64,000 bases of DNA, taken from positions 496,001 to 560,000 of the forward strand of contig NZ_NOIS01000001.1 in NCBI RefSeq assembly GCF_004137765.1, written 5' to 3'. The position numbers and the translations under genes are program-made. The DNA is from Rothia uropygialis (GTDB lineage Bacteria; Actinomycetota; Actinomycetes; Actinomycetales; Micrococcaceae). The notes under the pieces are model-generated. The model saw nothing but the letters and a program-made list of their open reading frames with translations, searched no databases and was not told the origin of the DNA. Of the stretch, positions 7,675 through 16,980 are shown one piece after another; position 1 is the stretch's first letter; every line of letters starts with the position of its first letter.

Positions 7675-9585
7675 TCAGAGCTCGGCCTGAGCACCCATGA
7701 CCGTGGTGCGGTTCAACGGCAAATGCAGCGCCTGAGTGCGGTTTGCCGAGAATTTTTCCAAGAAGCGGAATAGGACTTTCTGCCATCGCGGCATGCATTT
7801 TTCCTCGCCCGGCTCTATGCGGAAAACCGAGAGTATGTATATGGCTTCCGAAGGATCGAATTCGAGTTCAGGATATTCGACCTTCGTGAGCCTCAGCGCT
7901 TGCGGTACGTCCTGAGAGTCGTTGAAACCGACGCGGCAGAGCACGTGGATGATGCCGTCCTGCGGATCGCCCAGCTGGGTGACGCGAATACGCCTGTCAC
8001 TGCGGACGTGCGGGACCCCCACATTCTTCATGGTGATGATCACGGAAGTCCTGTGCAACACATGATTGAACTCGAGGTTCGATCCGAGTGCGAGGGGAGC
8101 CGTCGAGGGGTTGCCGTGCGGATATACGGCGACCCCGGGCACCCGTTGGACATTCGATCCGTGGATGCAATTCACGAAGTCTTCGATCGGGCCTTCCGTC
8201 TCGGCCCGTCGGCCCCACATGATGCGTGAACCCCGGCGCCACGAAAGCATGACGGTGATGAAGCATGCGGCGATGAGAAGAGGCAACCAGCCCCCGGAGA
8301 GGACCTTGACCACATTCGCCCCGAACAGAAGGAGCTCTAGTCCGCCGACGAAGAATGCCAACGTCGCGACTCGGATGAAGGACCATTTCCACACCGCACG
8401 AGCCAACAGTAGGAAGAGCGAGAGCTCCAGAAGGAGCGTACCCGTGACGGACAAGCCGTAGGCCGCGGCCAAATTGCTGGAAGAACGGAAGACGAGGACC
8501 AAGGTCAATACGCCCAGGAACAACAGGAGATTGACTGTTGGCATGTAGATCTGCCCGCCTTGGTCCTTCGAGGTCTGCACCACTCGGAGCCGGGGCAGCA
8601 AGGACAAGCGTGTGGCTTGACGCGAGACCGAAAACGCACCGGAAATGACTGCCTGGGAGGCGATCACCGTCGCGCAGGCCGCGAGAACCACGAGGGGGAT
8701 CCTCGCCCAATGAGGCGCCATATGGAAGAAAGGATTCTCCACGGTCTCGGGATGGTCCAGGATCATCGCGCCCTGGCCGAGATAGTTGATGGCCAGGGCG
8801 GGAAGCACGAGAGACAGCCAGGCGAGCATGATGGGTTTGCGCCCGAAATGCCCCATGTCCGCGTACAAGGCCTCGACGCCTGTGACCGCCAGGACCACGG
8901 CGCCCATGGCGATGAACGCGATGAAGGGCCGGTCGAGAGCGAATGCGATCGCATAAGTAGGCGACAGAGCACGGAAGATCGAGGGGTTCTGGACAATGTG
9001 CGGGATGCCCAGGACGAGCAGCACCAGGAACCACGTGACCATGATCGGTCCGAAGGCTTTGCCGATCGAAGCGGTGCCCCACCGTTGGATTGCGAACAGC
9101 GTGCAAAGAATCAGCACCGAAATCGGAATGATGTATTCGGCGAATCCCGGGTTCGCGACCTCGACGCCTTCGATCGCGCTCATCACCGAAATGGCAGGGG
9201 TGATCAGCGAATCTCCGTAGAACAGGGAAGCGCCGACGACGGCGAGGACTATGGCGATCCCGGCCCGGTGGGACGATTTTCCGAGCTTGTGCCAGATGAG
9301 CGAAGCCAGGGACAGGATCCCTCCTTCGCCTTGGTTGTGGGCCCTCAGGATGAAGCCGATGTAGGCCACCGTCACGATCAGGAGCAGACACCATATGACC
9401 ATGGAAATCACACCCAGAACGTCTTGCTGGCTCGGGCCGATGGCCCGGTTGTGAATGCTGAACACCGTTTGCATCGAGTACAGGGGGCTGGTCCCGATAT
9501 CCCCGAAGACGACGCCGACTGCGGCGACGATCAACGCGATTGGGGCCTTGGACGCGGGGCGGGGTGCTCCCAGGGCCAATGCCAT
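7675..9585 (-). CDS. kup: Low-affinity potassium transporter Kup
   Basis: From ATG 9585 the protein has 636 residues, normal for Kup/HAK/KUP potassium-proton symporters. The hallmark first helix VVFGDIGTSPLYSMQTVF is present, with about 12 membrane helices up to residue 470 and a cytoplasmic C-terminal domain ending in RTTVMGAQAEL. The frame is open for 63 more codons upstream (to 9774), but that stretch (SSFVNKTAGSNSNYLSSSDG) is unlike Kup, and the DNA around 9640-9665 is AT-rich and promoter-like (AATTCGAATTATTTATCC on this strand), so 9585 is chosen. No c-di-AMP (ydaO) riboswitch was recognised in the leader. It is divergent from the LtrA-like gene. Confidence 0.9.
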   Translation of the reverse strand: MALALGAPRPASKAPIALIVAAVGVVFGDIGTSPLYSMQTVFSIHNRAIGPSQQDVLGVISMVIWCLLLIVTVAYIGFILRAHNQGEGGILSLASLIWHKLGKSSHRAGIAIVLAVVGASLFYGDSLITPAISVMSAIEGVEVANPGFAEYIIPISVLILCTLFAIQRWGTASIGKAFGPIMVTWFLVLLVLGIPHIVQNPSIFRALSPTYAIAFALDRPFIAFIAMGAVVLAVTGVEALYADMGHFGRKPIMLAWLSLVLPALAINYLGQGAMILDHPETVENPFFHMAPHWARIPLVVLAACATVIASQAVISGAFSVSRQATRLSLLPRLRVVQTSKDQGGQIYMPTVNLLLFLGVLTLVLVFRSSSNLAAAYGLSVTGTLLLELSLFLLLARAVWKWSFIRVATLAFFVGGLELLLFGANVVKVLSGGWLPLLIAACFITVMLSWRRGSRIMWGRRAETEGPIEDFVNCIHGSNVQRVPGVAVYPHGNPSTAPLALGSNLEFNHVLHRTSVIITMKNVGVPHVRSDRRIRVTQLGDPQDGIIHVLCRVGFNDSQDVPQALRLTKVEYPELEFDPSEAIYILSVFRIEPGEEKCMPRWQKVLFRFLEKFSANRTQALHLPLNRTTVMGAQAEL

Positions 9586-9873
9586 GGTTTCGTTCTTCGG
9601 AATCTCTTCCTGACCCGGTGAGTTCTCCGTTGTGGAATTACCGTCTGACGAGGATAAATAATTCGAATTAGAACCAGCTGTCTTGTTCACGAAGGATGAT
9701 TGTGCCACCGCGGCTGGGGGTCGACAATACAATTTGCGGAGCACATGGTGTGAAGTGCAACATAAGCCGCACATGATCTCGGATCACTGTTAGCGTAGCG
9801 AACTAAAGGTGATGAATGTAGGCTACGAGAGTTCCGCAGTCCTCGCTGCATCCCGGCGCAGACAGGCCCTTTC

Positions 9874-11061
9874 ATGCATTCATTACCTTCGTCAGCACGG
9901 TTCCGTCTCGTCCCGATGGGCCCACGGAATCCGACCGAGAAATCCCGGACCGCCAGCACGCTCGAGCTTTTCTTCGATCTCGTCTTCGTGGTTGCTGTCA
10001 GCACCGCGGCCCAGAATTTTCACCAGCTGATGTCGGACGGGGACATCGGCGGGGCCTTGGCACACTATCTGATGGCGTTCTTCGGTATCTGGTGGGCCTG
10101 GATGAATTTCACATGGTTTGGAACATCATTCGACACCGACGACTGGCTCTACCGACTCGTCACCATCGTCCAGATGGCCGGAGTCCTGGTTCTAGCAGCA
10201 GGACTCGAACCCGCCTTCACCGAAAGCAACTACACGGTTTTGGTCATTGGATACGTGGTCATGCGAGTCGCAATGGTCTTCCAATGGTTGCGCGCAGCCA
10301 GGTCGGGCGGCCAAGCAGGCCGCGCGGCAATGGTTTACGCCGCCGGGATCCTCTCCGTCCAGGTTCTCTGGGTCGCCTGGCTTGCGGTTCCCGCGTCGAT
10401 CACCCAAGTCCTCGGCTTCGTGCTTCTGATGCTCGTCGAGGTTTCGGTTCCGGTCGTAGCCGAACGAATCGGAAGCACGCCGTGGCACCCGCACCACATC
10501 ACCGAGCGCTATGGCCTCTTCACCCTGATCGTGCTCGGAGAATCCCTGTCCGCTTCCGCGAATGCGATTATTGAAGCTTTGCACGAGTCCGAGGAACTGG
10601 GCGAGCTGGTGGCCATAGCCATTCTCGCGCTCGTGGTCACGGCCGGCCTGTGGTGGATCTATTTCTGGCCCCCGCACCACCGCTCGATCTCCAGCTTCGG
10701 AGCATCACTTCGCTACGGGTATGTGCACTATTTCGTTTTCGCGGCCGCTGGGGCCTTTTCCGCGGGAATCGAACTTGAAATCGACAACTTGTCCCATCAG
10801 TCCCAGCTGCCGTCTCTCATCGCGTCCTATTCGGTCGCAGTGCCTGTCGCCGTATTCCTCATGGGGATTTGGTGGATCGCTTTCCGAAAGCACGCGGACG
10901 GCGTCGTGAACACCGCGGTTCCGTTGGGTGCGCTCCTGGTGCTCCTGGACCCGGTGCTTCCTTTGCCCGTTGCCGTGACTGCCTTGGTCGTCGCGGCCGT
11001 CGTCCTCGTGCTGGTCATTCGCGACCCACTGGCCGATCCCACGGAGGATCCGAGCCTCTAA
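9874..11061 (+). CDS. Low temperature requirement protein A (LtrA) family membrane protein
   Basis: The 395-residue protein carries the LtrA family start (PMGPRNPTEKSRTASTLE, then LFFDLVFVVAVSTAAQNF) and about 10-12 membrane helices throughout, including AFFGIWWAWMNFTWFGTSFD and a WWIYFWPPHHR segment. LtrA-like proteins were named after a Listeria cold-growth gene; the molecular function is not established. ATG 9874 is used since the residues before Met15 (RFRLVPM) fit the family N-terminus. The stop codon overlaps the end of the convergent FAD-protein gene by three bases, leaving no room for a terminator between them. Confidence 0.88.
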   Translation: MHSLPSSARFRLVPMGPRNPTEKSRTASTLELFFDLVFVVAVSTAAQNFHQLMSDGDIGGALAHYLMAFFGIWWAWMNFTWFGTSFDTDDWLYRLVTIVQMAGVLVLAAGLEPAFTESNYTVLVIGYVVMRVAMVFQWLRAARSGGQAGRAAMVYAAGILSVQVLWVAWLAVPASITQVLGFVLLMLVEVSVPVVAERIGSTPWHPHHITERYGLFTLIVLGESLSASANAIIEALHESEELGELVAIAILALVVTAGLWWIYFWPPHHRSISSFGASLRYGYVHYFVFAAAGAFSAGIELEIDNLSHQSQLPSLIASYSVAVPVAVFLMGIWWIAFRKHADGVVNTAVPLGALLVLLDPVLPLPVAVTALVVAAVVLVLVIRDPLADPTEDPSL

Positions 11062-12992
11062 AGGATTTGGGCCACCGAGGGCGTCGGGATGAATTCCCGC
11101 AGACGCTGGGCGAGCCTCTCATTGTCCCGGAAAACCTGGGCATCGGTTCCTGGCCTGGAGAACGCTTCTTCGACCGAGCCCGCAACCGACGGACCGACCA
11201 TCAGGAGATCATCCTGGGGCGTTCCGCGAGAATCAAGGGCGCGATTGTTCTCATCGATCAGGAACTTGGCGGCTATCCCGCCCTGACTCTCAACCTTCAG
11301 ATCGCCCCGTCGAATCAAGTCGCGCAGCAAAGTGTCCTTGGCCCGCTTCGCGCTGACTTTCGCGAGTCGAGCGTCCAACATCGATCGGGTTCGCACCACT
11401 TGGCGGTACGCGGTGGAGGTCGCTTCGAACGCACCCTCGTGTACACGAACCCGCACCTCCGGGCCTAGGAACCGAACCAAACCCTCACGATGCAATGCGA
11501 GCAGATTCTCCAGACGCTCGGGCGGAGGGCCCGAGGCGATAAAGGAGAAGAGGCCGTGGAGTCCGGCGTCGAAATTCTGAATACGGTCTTCGGCCGAGAA
11601 TTCTCCCTGGGCGACGAGCTCTCGGACCACATAGTAGGCCCCGACCAAGGCGTGAAAACGAGCCGAGTCCTGCGAATAGGAAGGATCGGCGGCACGGTCG
11701 AGGTCGCCCCGCACATAGCAGGCCACGGCTCGTTCGACGTCCTCCCTCCCCGCGAAATCACGCGCAGCGAAGGGCCGGTCTATCCGTGCGAGGTCGTAAT
11801 GGTCTCTGGGATCCGGCACGAGGCCCTGAGCCCACCGGTCCAGTTCGTTCCTGAGGCCGGAGGCACGGCAGCGGTTTCCCGCGAGGAAGATGCTGCTCCA
11901 CTCATCCCCCCTGTTTCGGATATCGTCCGGCGCGAATTCGGCCCGCTGCGGATGCCGGTAGGCGAGTTCTGAATAATGCGCGACGAACAACTCCATGTCC
12001 AGCAACGGCATTACGTCGTCCAGGACCGTGAGCCTTCCCGGCCCCTCGGCCTTCGCATCATTGGCAAGGCGTGCGAAATTTTCCTTGGTCACATACCGGG
12101 TAGGACCCACACGCATACCCTCGGGGCGGTAGCCCAACTTGGAATGGTAGGGAACTCCGCGCCGCGAACCGACCCACAGGACCGGTTCCCGGCCCGACGG
12201 CCGATACCGAGTCCTCGCGCCACTCGACTCGAATACTCCTCCACGGTCCTCGGTCACCATCATCATCGCGTCAACGAATGCCAGGCCGAAACCCCGAACC
12301 AACACGTCCTGCCCCGGCTCCAGACCGGAGAGGTCTACATCGGCCGTATAACCCGGCGCGATGTACGTCAGCCCGAGCTCTTCGGCCTGAGCCTTCAGCG
12401 CGCGGGTTTCCGCGTCGTCCTCGATTTCCACGAAACCTTGTGCCAACACCACCACATCGGCGTCTATTCGGACAGACCCATCGCTGCTCGACTCCAGAAT
12501 GACGTTGCGGCGACCGTCGGAAGTAAGGACCTTGACCGCCAATGAGTGGTGCACATGAACGTGAACGCCGTCCGGCACAGACTCGACTGCCCTGTCGAAA
12601 GCCCAGGCCAAGTACGCGGACTGAACCTGACGCGGCGCGAAGCTCTCCGGTGTGAAGCCTTCGACGTAGTCACCTAGTCCACGCTCTTCGAGGATGTTCC
12701 GGCCCGCACCGCCGACCCACGATGCAAGATCGGGACCGGTGAGAGGCGGGGCCGTCAACGAGGCGTCCTGGTCGGGGAAGATGGTGACGTCCCGGGCCAC
12801 GGAGTTCATCCACAACGTCGGAGACTGCTCATGCCGCCAGATGCGCCCGCCCCCGGCTTCGAAAGGTTCGATCACGTGGACGTCCACCTGATCCTGCGGG
12901 TTCATGCCCTCTGCCCTCATCGAAGCGGCGAGAGCGAGGAGAATTCCGGTCGTCTTGGGGCCGCCTCCGACAAAAACTATGGAGGTCGCCAC
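11058..12992 (-). CDS. FAD/NAD(P)-binding protein, partner of flavin monooxygenases
   Basis: From GTG 12992 the protein has 644 residues. It starts with a Rossmann FAD motif (SIVFVGGGPKTTGILLALAA) and continues as a COG4529-like FAD/NAD(P)-binding protein (FEAGGGRIWRHEQSPTLWMN; DVVVLAQGFVEIEDDAETRA; LVRGFGLAFVDAMMM). A second GTG at 13013 overlaps the upstream gene and is possible; 12992 directly follows the upstream stop and fits the family start. It is the last gene of a three-gene operon with two luciferase-like monooxygenases, and such proteins are often found with them and with rhodanese/SufE genes. It could supply reduced flavin or N/S-oxygenate a substrate; the reaction is not known. 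Confidence 0.8.
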   Translation of the reverse strand: MATSIVFVGGGPKTTGILLALAASMRAEGMNPQDQVDVHVIEPFEAGGGRIWRHEQSPTLWMNSVARDVTIFPDQDASLTAPPLTGPDLASWVGGAGRNILEERGLGDYVEGFTPESFAPRQVQSAYLAWAFDRAVESVPDGVHVHVHHSLAVKVLTSDGRRNVILESSSDGSVRIDADVVVLAQGFVEIEDDAETRALKAQAEELGLTYIAPGYTADVDLSGLEPGQDVLVRGFGLAFVDAMMMVTEDRGGVFESSGARTRYRPSGREPVLWVGSRRGVPYHSKLGYRPEGMRVGPTRYVTKENFARLANDAKAEGPGRLTVLDDVMPLLDMELFVAHYSELAYRHPQRAEFAPDDIRNRGDEWSSIFLAGNRCRASGLRNELDRWAQGLVPDPRDHYDLARIDRPFAARDFAGREDVERAVACYVRGDLDRAADPSYSQDSARFHALVGAYYVVRELVAQGEFSAEDRIQNFDAGLHGLFSFIASGPPPERLENLLALHREGLVRFLGPEVRVRVHEGAFEATSTAYRQVVRTRSMLDARLAKVSAKRAKDTLLRDLIRRGDLKVESQGGIAAKFLIDENNRALDSRGTPQDDLLMVGPSVAGSVEEAFSRPGTDAQVFRDNERLAQRLREFIPTPSVAQIL

Positions 12993-12993
12993 G

Positions 12994-13956
12994 TCAAGAA
13001 TCCCGCCCGCCACCGGTGAGCGCTGCCATGGCGGCGTCGGCGGTCGGGGAGTCGAGAAGTACCCCTTCGATACCCGTGGACTCGCGCGGTGATCCTCCGG
13101 ACTCGTCGACGCCCCCGGCGTGCCCCAGGAGTTCGTTGGCTTGGTCCACCAGAGCCGACAGCTCCGCTTCTGAAGTCCCGCCGCGAGCAGTCCGCCCCTG
13201 TTCGGTCACAGCGACGCTCATCAGAATAGTTGGGTCGGCCGAGCCTTCAGTCAACAGATCCAACAACCGACGCCCCGCGTCCGCCGTGGGGAAGGCATCC
13301 GCGTCGAGGACGGCGACATCCGCGATGTCTGCCGCGGTTCGTGCGGATGGTTCGTCCGATACCCTCACGAGTACAGGCAAGTCGCCGCGCGGCGGACGCG
13401 GAGTGATCGAGGGGCCCTTGACGGTGAACTGCTGACCGACCGAATCAGTGCCGGTGAAGTCAACATAGTGGACCTTCTCGCGATCGATGAACCGAGCCGT
13501 CGATTCCTCCCGAATCACGGCGTCGGGCTCCCACGAGGTCCAGAGCCGGGTCACGACGTCGTCCACGTCCCGCACCTCTCGCCAGGTGTGTTCTGAATCA
13601 GCCGCACCCCGCCTTCCGACTGCGGCGGCGGGAGCGTTCTCCGTCTGCACGGTGGGGGAATACCCGGCACGACCCTCAGTCGCGAAGTCGAGAGTGGCCG
13701 TCGCGGTGCTGATATGGAACGGCTCGTTATGGGTCACCGGCACTTCAGGCACGAGCTCCAGGCGCGTGGACTGTGGGGCCAACCACGCGGAAAGCGTCAA
13801 CGCGTCCAGACCCGAGACAAAATCGTCGCGGATCACGAGCCAGCGGACAGGCGGTACAGTACCGGTGGTCGAATCCGCTCCGGCGACCAGGCGGGCCAAA
13901 GCGTGAAGATCGGCGGTGGCCTGCGGAGAAACCGCCACGGCAAGAGGTAAGTTCAT
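12994..13956 (-). CDS. Luciferase-like (LLM) flavin-dependent oxidoreductase, divergent short member
   Basis: The 320-residue protein shows the LLM fold in reduced form: WLVIRDDFVSGLDALTLSAW, then ATATLDFATEGRAGYSPTV (compare the family DHVSEGRAGWN), and the FIDREKVHYVDFTGTD...FTVKGPSITPRPPRG pattern that in full enzymes is DIAGRFPVRKSPQ. The C-terminal third is short and rich in Ala, Gly and Ser. ATG 13956 follows AGGAGGA, which overlaps the stop of the upstream monooxygenase (TAGGAGGA). It lies between a full NtaA-type monooxygenase and an FAD-binding protein, suggesting a second oxygenase subunit or a paralogue with altered substrate. Whether it keeps FMN binding is unclear. Confidence 0.72.
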   Translation of the reverse strand: MNLPLAVAVSPQATADLHALARLVAGADSTTGTVPPVRWLVIRDDFVSGLDALTLSAWLAPQSTRLELVPEVPVTHNEPFHISTATATLDFATEGRAGYSPTVQTENAPAAAVGRRGAADSEHTWREVRDVDDVVTRLWTSWEPDAVIREESTARFIDREKVHYVDFTGTDSVGQQFTVKGPSITPRPPRGDLPVLVRVSDEPSARTAADIADVAVLDADAFPTADAGRRLLDLLTEGSADPTILMSVAVTEQGRTARGGTSEAELSALVDQANELLGHAGGVDESGGSPRESTGIEGVLLDSPTADAAMAALTGGGRDS

Positions 13957-13965
13957 GCTGTCCTC

Positions 13966-15300
13966 CTAGTTTTCTTCCCGGGATTCGCCCGCGCGCTCGC
14001 GGGATGCTGCCCATTCTCGTTCCTGCCGGTAGTCCGGCAGGCCCATGTTCTTCCGGAGGGTTCGGCCCGGGTAATCATCCCGGTAGACGCCTCGCGACCG
14101 GAGTTCAGGAACCACACGGTCGACGAATTCATCGAGTCCGCCCGGGGTGAGGTGGGGAATCAGGATGAAACCGTCCGCGGCACGTTCCTGGACGTAGAGG
14201 TCCATGTGACCGGCGATTTCGGCAGGTGTACCCACGAAGGAGTGCTGCCCGGAAACTTCTACGACCAGCTCGCGGATCGACAGGTTCTTGTCCCTCGCCA
14301 AACGACGCCATTCCTCGACGACGGGGCGCGGATCCTTGACCCGTCGAACGCGTCCCTGGGTCAACGATTCCGACTCGAAATCCGGTTCGATGTCTGGAAG
14401 CGGGCCGTCGGGGTCGTAGGCGCTCAGGTCCTTCCCCCACTGCCTTTCGAGGAAAGCGATGGCTCCGGGACCGGAGATCTGCTGGAAGGCGACCTGGCGC
14501 GAACGTTCGACGGCGTCCTCATGGGTGTCACCGATGATGTAGGTGACACCCGGGTAGATCGAGAGGTCATCCTTGGACCGTCCGAACCGTGCAAGCCGGT
14601 CGGAAATGTCGGCGTAGAATTCCTGACCGCCCTCGAGGCCGGAATGCCGCGTAAAAATCGCGTCCGCATTGGCGCACGCGAAATCACGGCCTGTAGGCGA
14701 ATCACCGGCCTGGAAGAGTACCGGGTGGGTCTGCGGACTCTTGCGCACGGGGAAGCGCCCCGCAATGTCAAAGAATTCCGACGAGAATTCGAACGGCCCG
14801 GCGTCGGACTCCCACATCTGCCGCGCGGCAGAAATGAAATCGACGGCCCTACGATATCGATCCGCGTAGTCGAGATAGCCGCCTCGCCGGAAATTCTCGC
14901 CGGTGAAGGCATCATTGGTGGTGACGACATTCCATGCGGCACGTCCCTCGGAGACGTGATCGAGAGTCGCCAGTTTTCGGGCCAAATCGTACGGCTCATT
15001 GAAAGTCGCGCTCAAAGTGCCTGCCAAACCGATGTGCTCCGTGACAGCGGCCAACGCGGACAACACGGTGACCGTTTCAGGACGACCGACGGTGTCCAGA
15101 TCGAAAACTTTCCCTTTGTGCTCACGAAGTCGCAGGCCTTCGGCCAAGAACACGAAATCGAAAAGCCCGCGTTCTGCCGTTCGGCTGAAATGTTTGAAGC
15201 TGGAGAAATCGATATTGGAACCGGACTTAGGGTCCGACCATACCGTGGTGTTATTGACCCCGGGGAAATGTGCCGCAAGGTGCACCTGACGTTGGCTCAT
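13966..15300 (-). CDS. NtaA/SnaA/DszA-family FMN-dependent monooxygenase
   Basis: From ATG 15300 (MSQRQVHLAAHFPGVNNTTVW) the protein has 444 residues, the usual size for the NtaA/SnaA/DszA subgroup of luciferase-like monooxygenases, which oxidise nitrilotriacetate, pristinamycin precursors, dibenzothiophene sulfone or alkyl sulfur compounds using FMNH2 from a separate reductase. Family motifs: DFVFLAEGLRL, HVSEGRAAWNVVTTNDAFTG, HPVLFQAGDSPTGRDFACANADAIFT and FVGTPAEIAGHMDLYV. GAGGAG precedes the ATG at good spacing; the frame continues upstream but without homology. It is the first gene of the leftward operon and is divergent from the rhodanese gene across 250 bases. The sulfur neighbours favour an organosulfur substrate. 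Confidence 0.88.
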   Translation of the reverse strand: MSQRQVHLAAHFPGVNNTTVWSDPKSGSNIDFSSFKHFSRTAERGLFDFVFLAEGLRLREHKGKVFDLDTVGRPETVTVLSALAAVTEHIGLAGTLSATFNEPYDLARKLATLDHVSEGRAAWNVVTTNDAFTGENFRRGGYLDYADRYRRAVDFISAARQMWESDAGPFEFSSEFFDIAGRFPVRKSPQTHPVLFQAGDSPTGRDFACANADAIFTRHSGLEGGQEFYADISDRLARFGRSKDDLSIYPGVTYIIGDTHEDAVERSRQVAFQQISGPGAIAFLERQWGKDLSAYDPDGPLPDIEPDFESESLTQGRVRRVKDPRPVVEEWRRLARDKNLSIRELVVEVSGQHSFVGTPAEIAGHMDLYVQERAADGFILIPHLTPGGLDEFVDRVVPELRSRGVYRDDYPGRTLRKNMGLPDYRQEREWAASRERAGESREEN

Positions 15301-15550
15301 CCTGCTCCTCACTCGAAAAATGACTCGTGCTGATCGTTTGGACTGGGGAGCCTCTTCGGTCCTGCCATCTCGGTCAGAGCACTTGGCTGAAATTTCAGCG
15401 TAGGAGTCTTCCAGCACAAGTGGAACGCCACTGTCACAGTCCGAAATATGTCCGAAGGCATTGCACGCGCCAAAGCTGTAAATTCGGGAATAACAGAGAT
15501 GCCTCAGAGCGTTCTCTCAAGAAGAGTTCCCGCTATCCAACGGAGGAAAA

Positions 15551-16456
15551 GTGTCAGTACCGAATGACAACAGCGCGAAGTTCGCCGAATATGCGCATCC
15601 GGAACGACTCGTCAGCACGCAGTGGGTCGCAGACCACGCCAAGGATCCGGGCGTCGTGATCGTGGAAAGCGACGAAGACGTCCTCCTGTACGAGACCGGC
15701 CACATCCCCGGTGCGGTCAAGGTCGACTGGCATACGGAACTCAACGATCCCGTGACCCGAGACTATGTGGACGGGAAAGCTTTCGCTGAGCTCATGTCCA
15801 AGAAGGGCATCAGTCGGGATACGACCATCGTTGTCTATGGCGACAAATCCAACTGGTGGGCCGCGTACGCCCTGTGGGTCTTCACGCTGTTCGGGCATCA
15901 GGACGTTCGACTCATGGACGGTGGCCGTGCCAAGTGGATCGAAGAAGATCGGGACGTGACAACTGAGGTGCCCTCGCCGGCGCAGGGGGAGTACCCCGTC
16001 GTCGAACGGGAGGACGAGCGTATCCGTGCATACCTTCCGCAGGTCCGCGAGAGCATCGGCAGCCTTCCGCTGATCGACGTGCGAAGCGCCGACGAGTACA
16101 CGGGCCGCCGTACGCACATGCCCAATTACCCAGAGGAAGGGGCCCTTCGCGGAGGCCATATCCCAACGGCACATTCCGTCCCGTGGGCGCGTGCGGCCAA
16201 TGAAGACGGTACATTCAAATCCGCAGATGAGTTGCGCGGCATTTACCAGGATGAGCTCGGCCTCGAACCGAAACAGGACATCATCGCGTACTGCCGCATC
16301 GGCGAACGATCGAGCCACACGTGGTTCGTTCTGGAACACCTGCTCGGATTCAACAATGTTCGCAATTACGACGGCTCATGGACCGAGTGGGGCAATGCCG
16401 TCCGTGTACCCATCGTTCAGGGCGAAGAGCCCGGAGAGGCGCCTTCAGCATCATGA
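15551..16456 (+). CDS. sseA: Thiosulfate/3-mercaptopyruvate sulfurtransferase (two-domain rhodanese)
   Basis: The 301-residue protein has two rhodanese domains. The N-terminal, inactive one ends near residue 150 ([20 protein letters not shown] with Asp/Lys in place of Cys). The C-terminal one carries the active-site loop [11 protein letters not shown] with Cys248, of the actinobacterial SseA/CysA thiosulfate sulfurtransferase type. It moves sulfane sulfur from a donor onto Cys as persulfide. The start is GTG 15551, preceded by GGAGG. Its stop overlaps the sufE start (ATGA), so the two are translationally coupled. Divergence from the monooxygenase operon suggests it handles sulfur released by those enzymes, or is simply co-regulated with them under sulfur limitation. 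Confidence 0.9.
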   Translation: MSVPNDNSAKFAEYAHPERLVSTQWVADHAKDPGVVIVESDEDVLLYETGHIPGAVKVDWHTELNDPVTRDYVDGKAFAELMSKKGISRDTTIVVYGDKSNWWAAYALWVFTLFGHQDVRLMDGGRAKWIEEDRDVTTEVPSPAQGEYPVVEREDERIRAYLPQVRESIGSLPLIDVRSADEYTGRRTHMPNYPEEGALRGGHIPTAHSVPWARAANEDGTFKSADELRGIYQDELGLEPKQDIIAYCRIGERSSHTWFVLEHLLGFNNVRNYDGSWTEWGNAVRVPIVQGEEPGEAPSAS

Positions 16457-16896
16457 CCCAGACCGCAACCGAACTTCCCGAATCACTGCAGGAGATCGTG
16501 GACGAGTTCGCCGAGCTTCCGCTTCAGGACCGTTTGCAACTCCTCCTCGAATTCAGCAACGGCCTGCCTGAGCTTCCCGCTCGGTTCAAGGACCACCCCG
16601 AGTTGCTCGAACCCGTGCCGGAGTGCCAGTCGCCGATCTTCCTCGTGACCGAGGTCGAGGAGGACAACACGGTCCGTCTGTACTTCTCGGCCCCGCCGGA
16701 AGCTCCCACGACTCGTGGTTTCGCGGGGATTCTCCAGGAAGGACTGGACGGGAAATCCGCCAACGTCGTCACTGGCGTCCCCTCGGACTTGCCGTTGCGG
16801 CTCTCCCTCACCCAAGCGGTCAGCCCTTTGAGGTTGAATGGGATGAGCGGCATGCTGGCGCGCATTCAGCGTCAGGTCGCCGAGAAAACCGAGTAG
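16453..16896 (+). CDS. sufE: SufE family sulfur acceptor protein
   Basis: The 147-residue protein starts [21 protein letters not shown] and has the SufE fold with the acceptor Cys58 in [10 protein letters not shown], the loop cysteine that receives persulfide. The middle shows [20 protein letters not shown], and the end [16 protein letters not shown] is the family C-terminal helix. SufE passes sulfur from a cysteine desulfurase such as SufS to the Suf scaffold. Here it overlaps the rhodanese gene by four bases (ATGA), and such rhodanese-sufE pairs are common in actinobacteria. The partner may therefore be the rhodanese rather than SufS, which is not in this window. Confidence 0.92.
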   Translation: MTQTATELPESLQEIVDEFAELPLQDRLQLLLEFSNGLPELPARFKDHPELLEPVPECQSPIFLVTEVEEDNTVRLYFSAPPEAPTTRGFAGILQEGLDGKSANVVTGVPSDLPLRLSLTQAVSPLRLNGMSGMLARIQRQVAEKTE

Positions 16897-16920
16897 GTAG
16901 TTCATCGTCCAGCTGGACGA

Positions 16921-16980
16921 ATACACGAGCCAGAAGAGTACACATGGCTGATACATGAGACTGAGGAGTACATATGGCTG
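16921..16980 (+). repeat. 30-base tandem duplication covering the tpx ribosome binding site and start
   Basis: The 30-base units 16921-16950 and 16951-16980 are 25 of 30 identical. Both contain an AAGAG or GGAG purine run, GTACA, and ATGGCTG. The downstream copy is the real tpx start (ATG 16974). The upstream copy starts a four-codon frame (16944-16958, Met-Ala-Asp-Thr-stop) in the same phase as tpx, ended by TGA. Confidence 0.8.
16944..16958 (+). CDS. Four-codon upstream reading frame before tpx
   Basis: ATG GCT GAT ACA TGA lies in the upstream copy of the tandem repeat, with its own purine-rich element about seven bases before the ATG. The stop lies 16 bases before the tpx ATG. It is probably a by-product of the duplication; it could lower or couple tpx translation. 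Confidence 0.25.
   Translation: MADT

Noticed and set aside
9586-9873. Possible c-di-AMP (ydaO) riboswitch before kup
   Set aside because: kup genes often carry one in actinobacteria, but none of the conserved riboswitch sequence blocks could be found here.
15301-15550. Possible SAM or other sulfur riboswitch between the monooxygenase operon and the rhodanese gene
   Set aside because: No consensus core of a known sulfur-related riboswitch was recognised in the 250-base divergent region.
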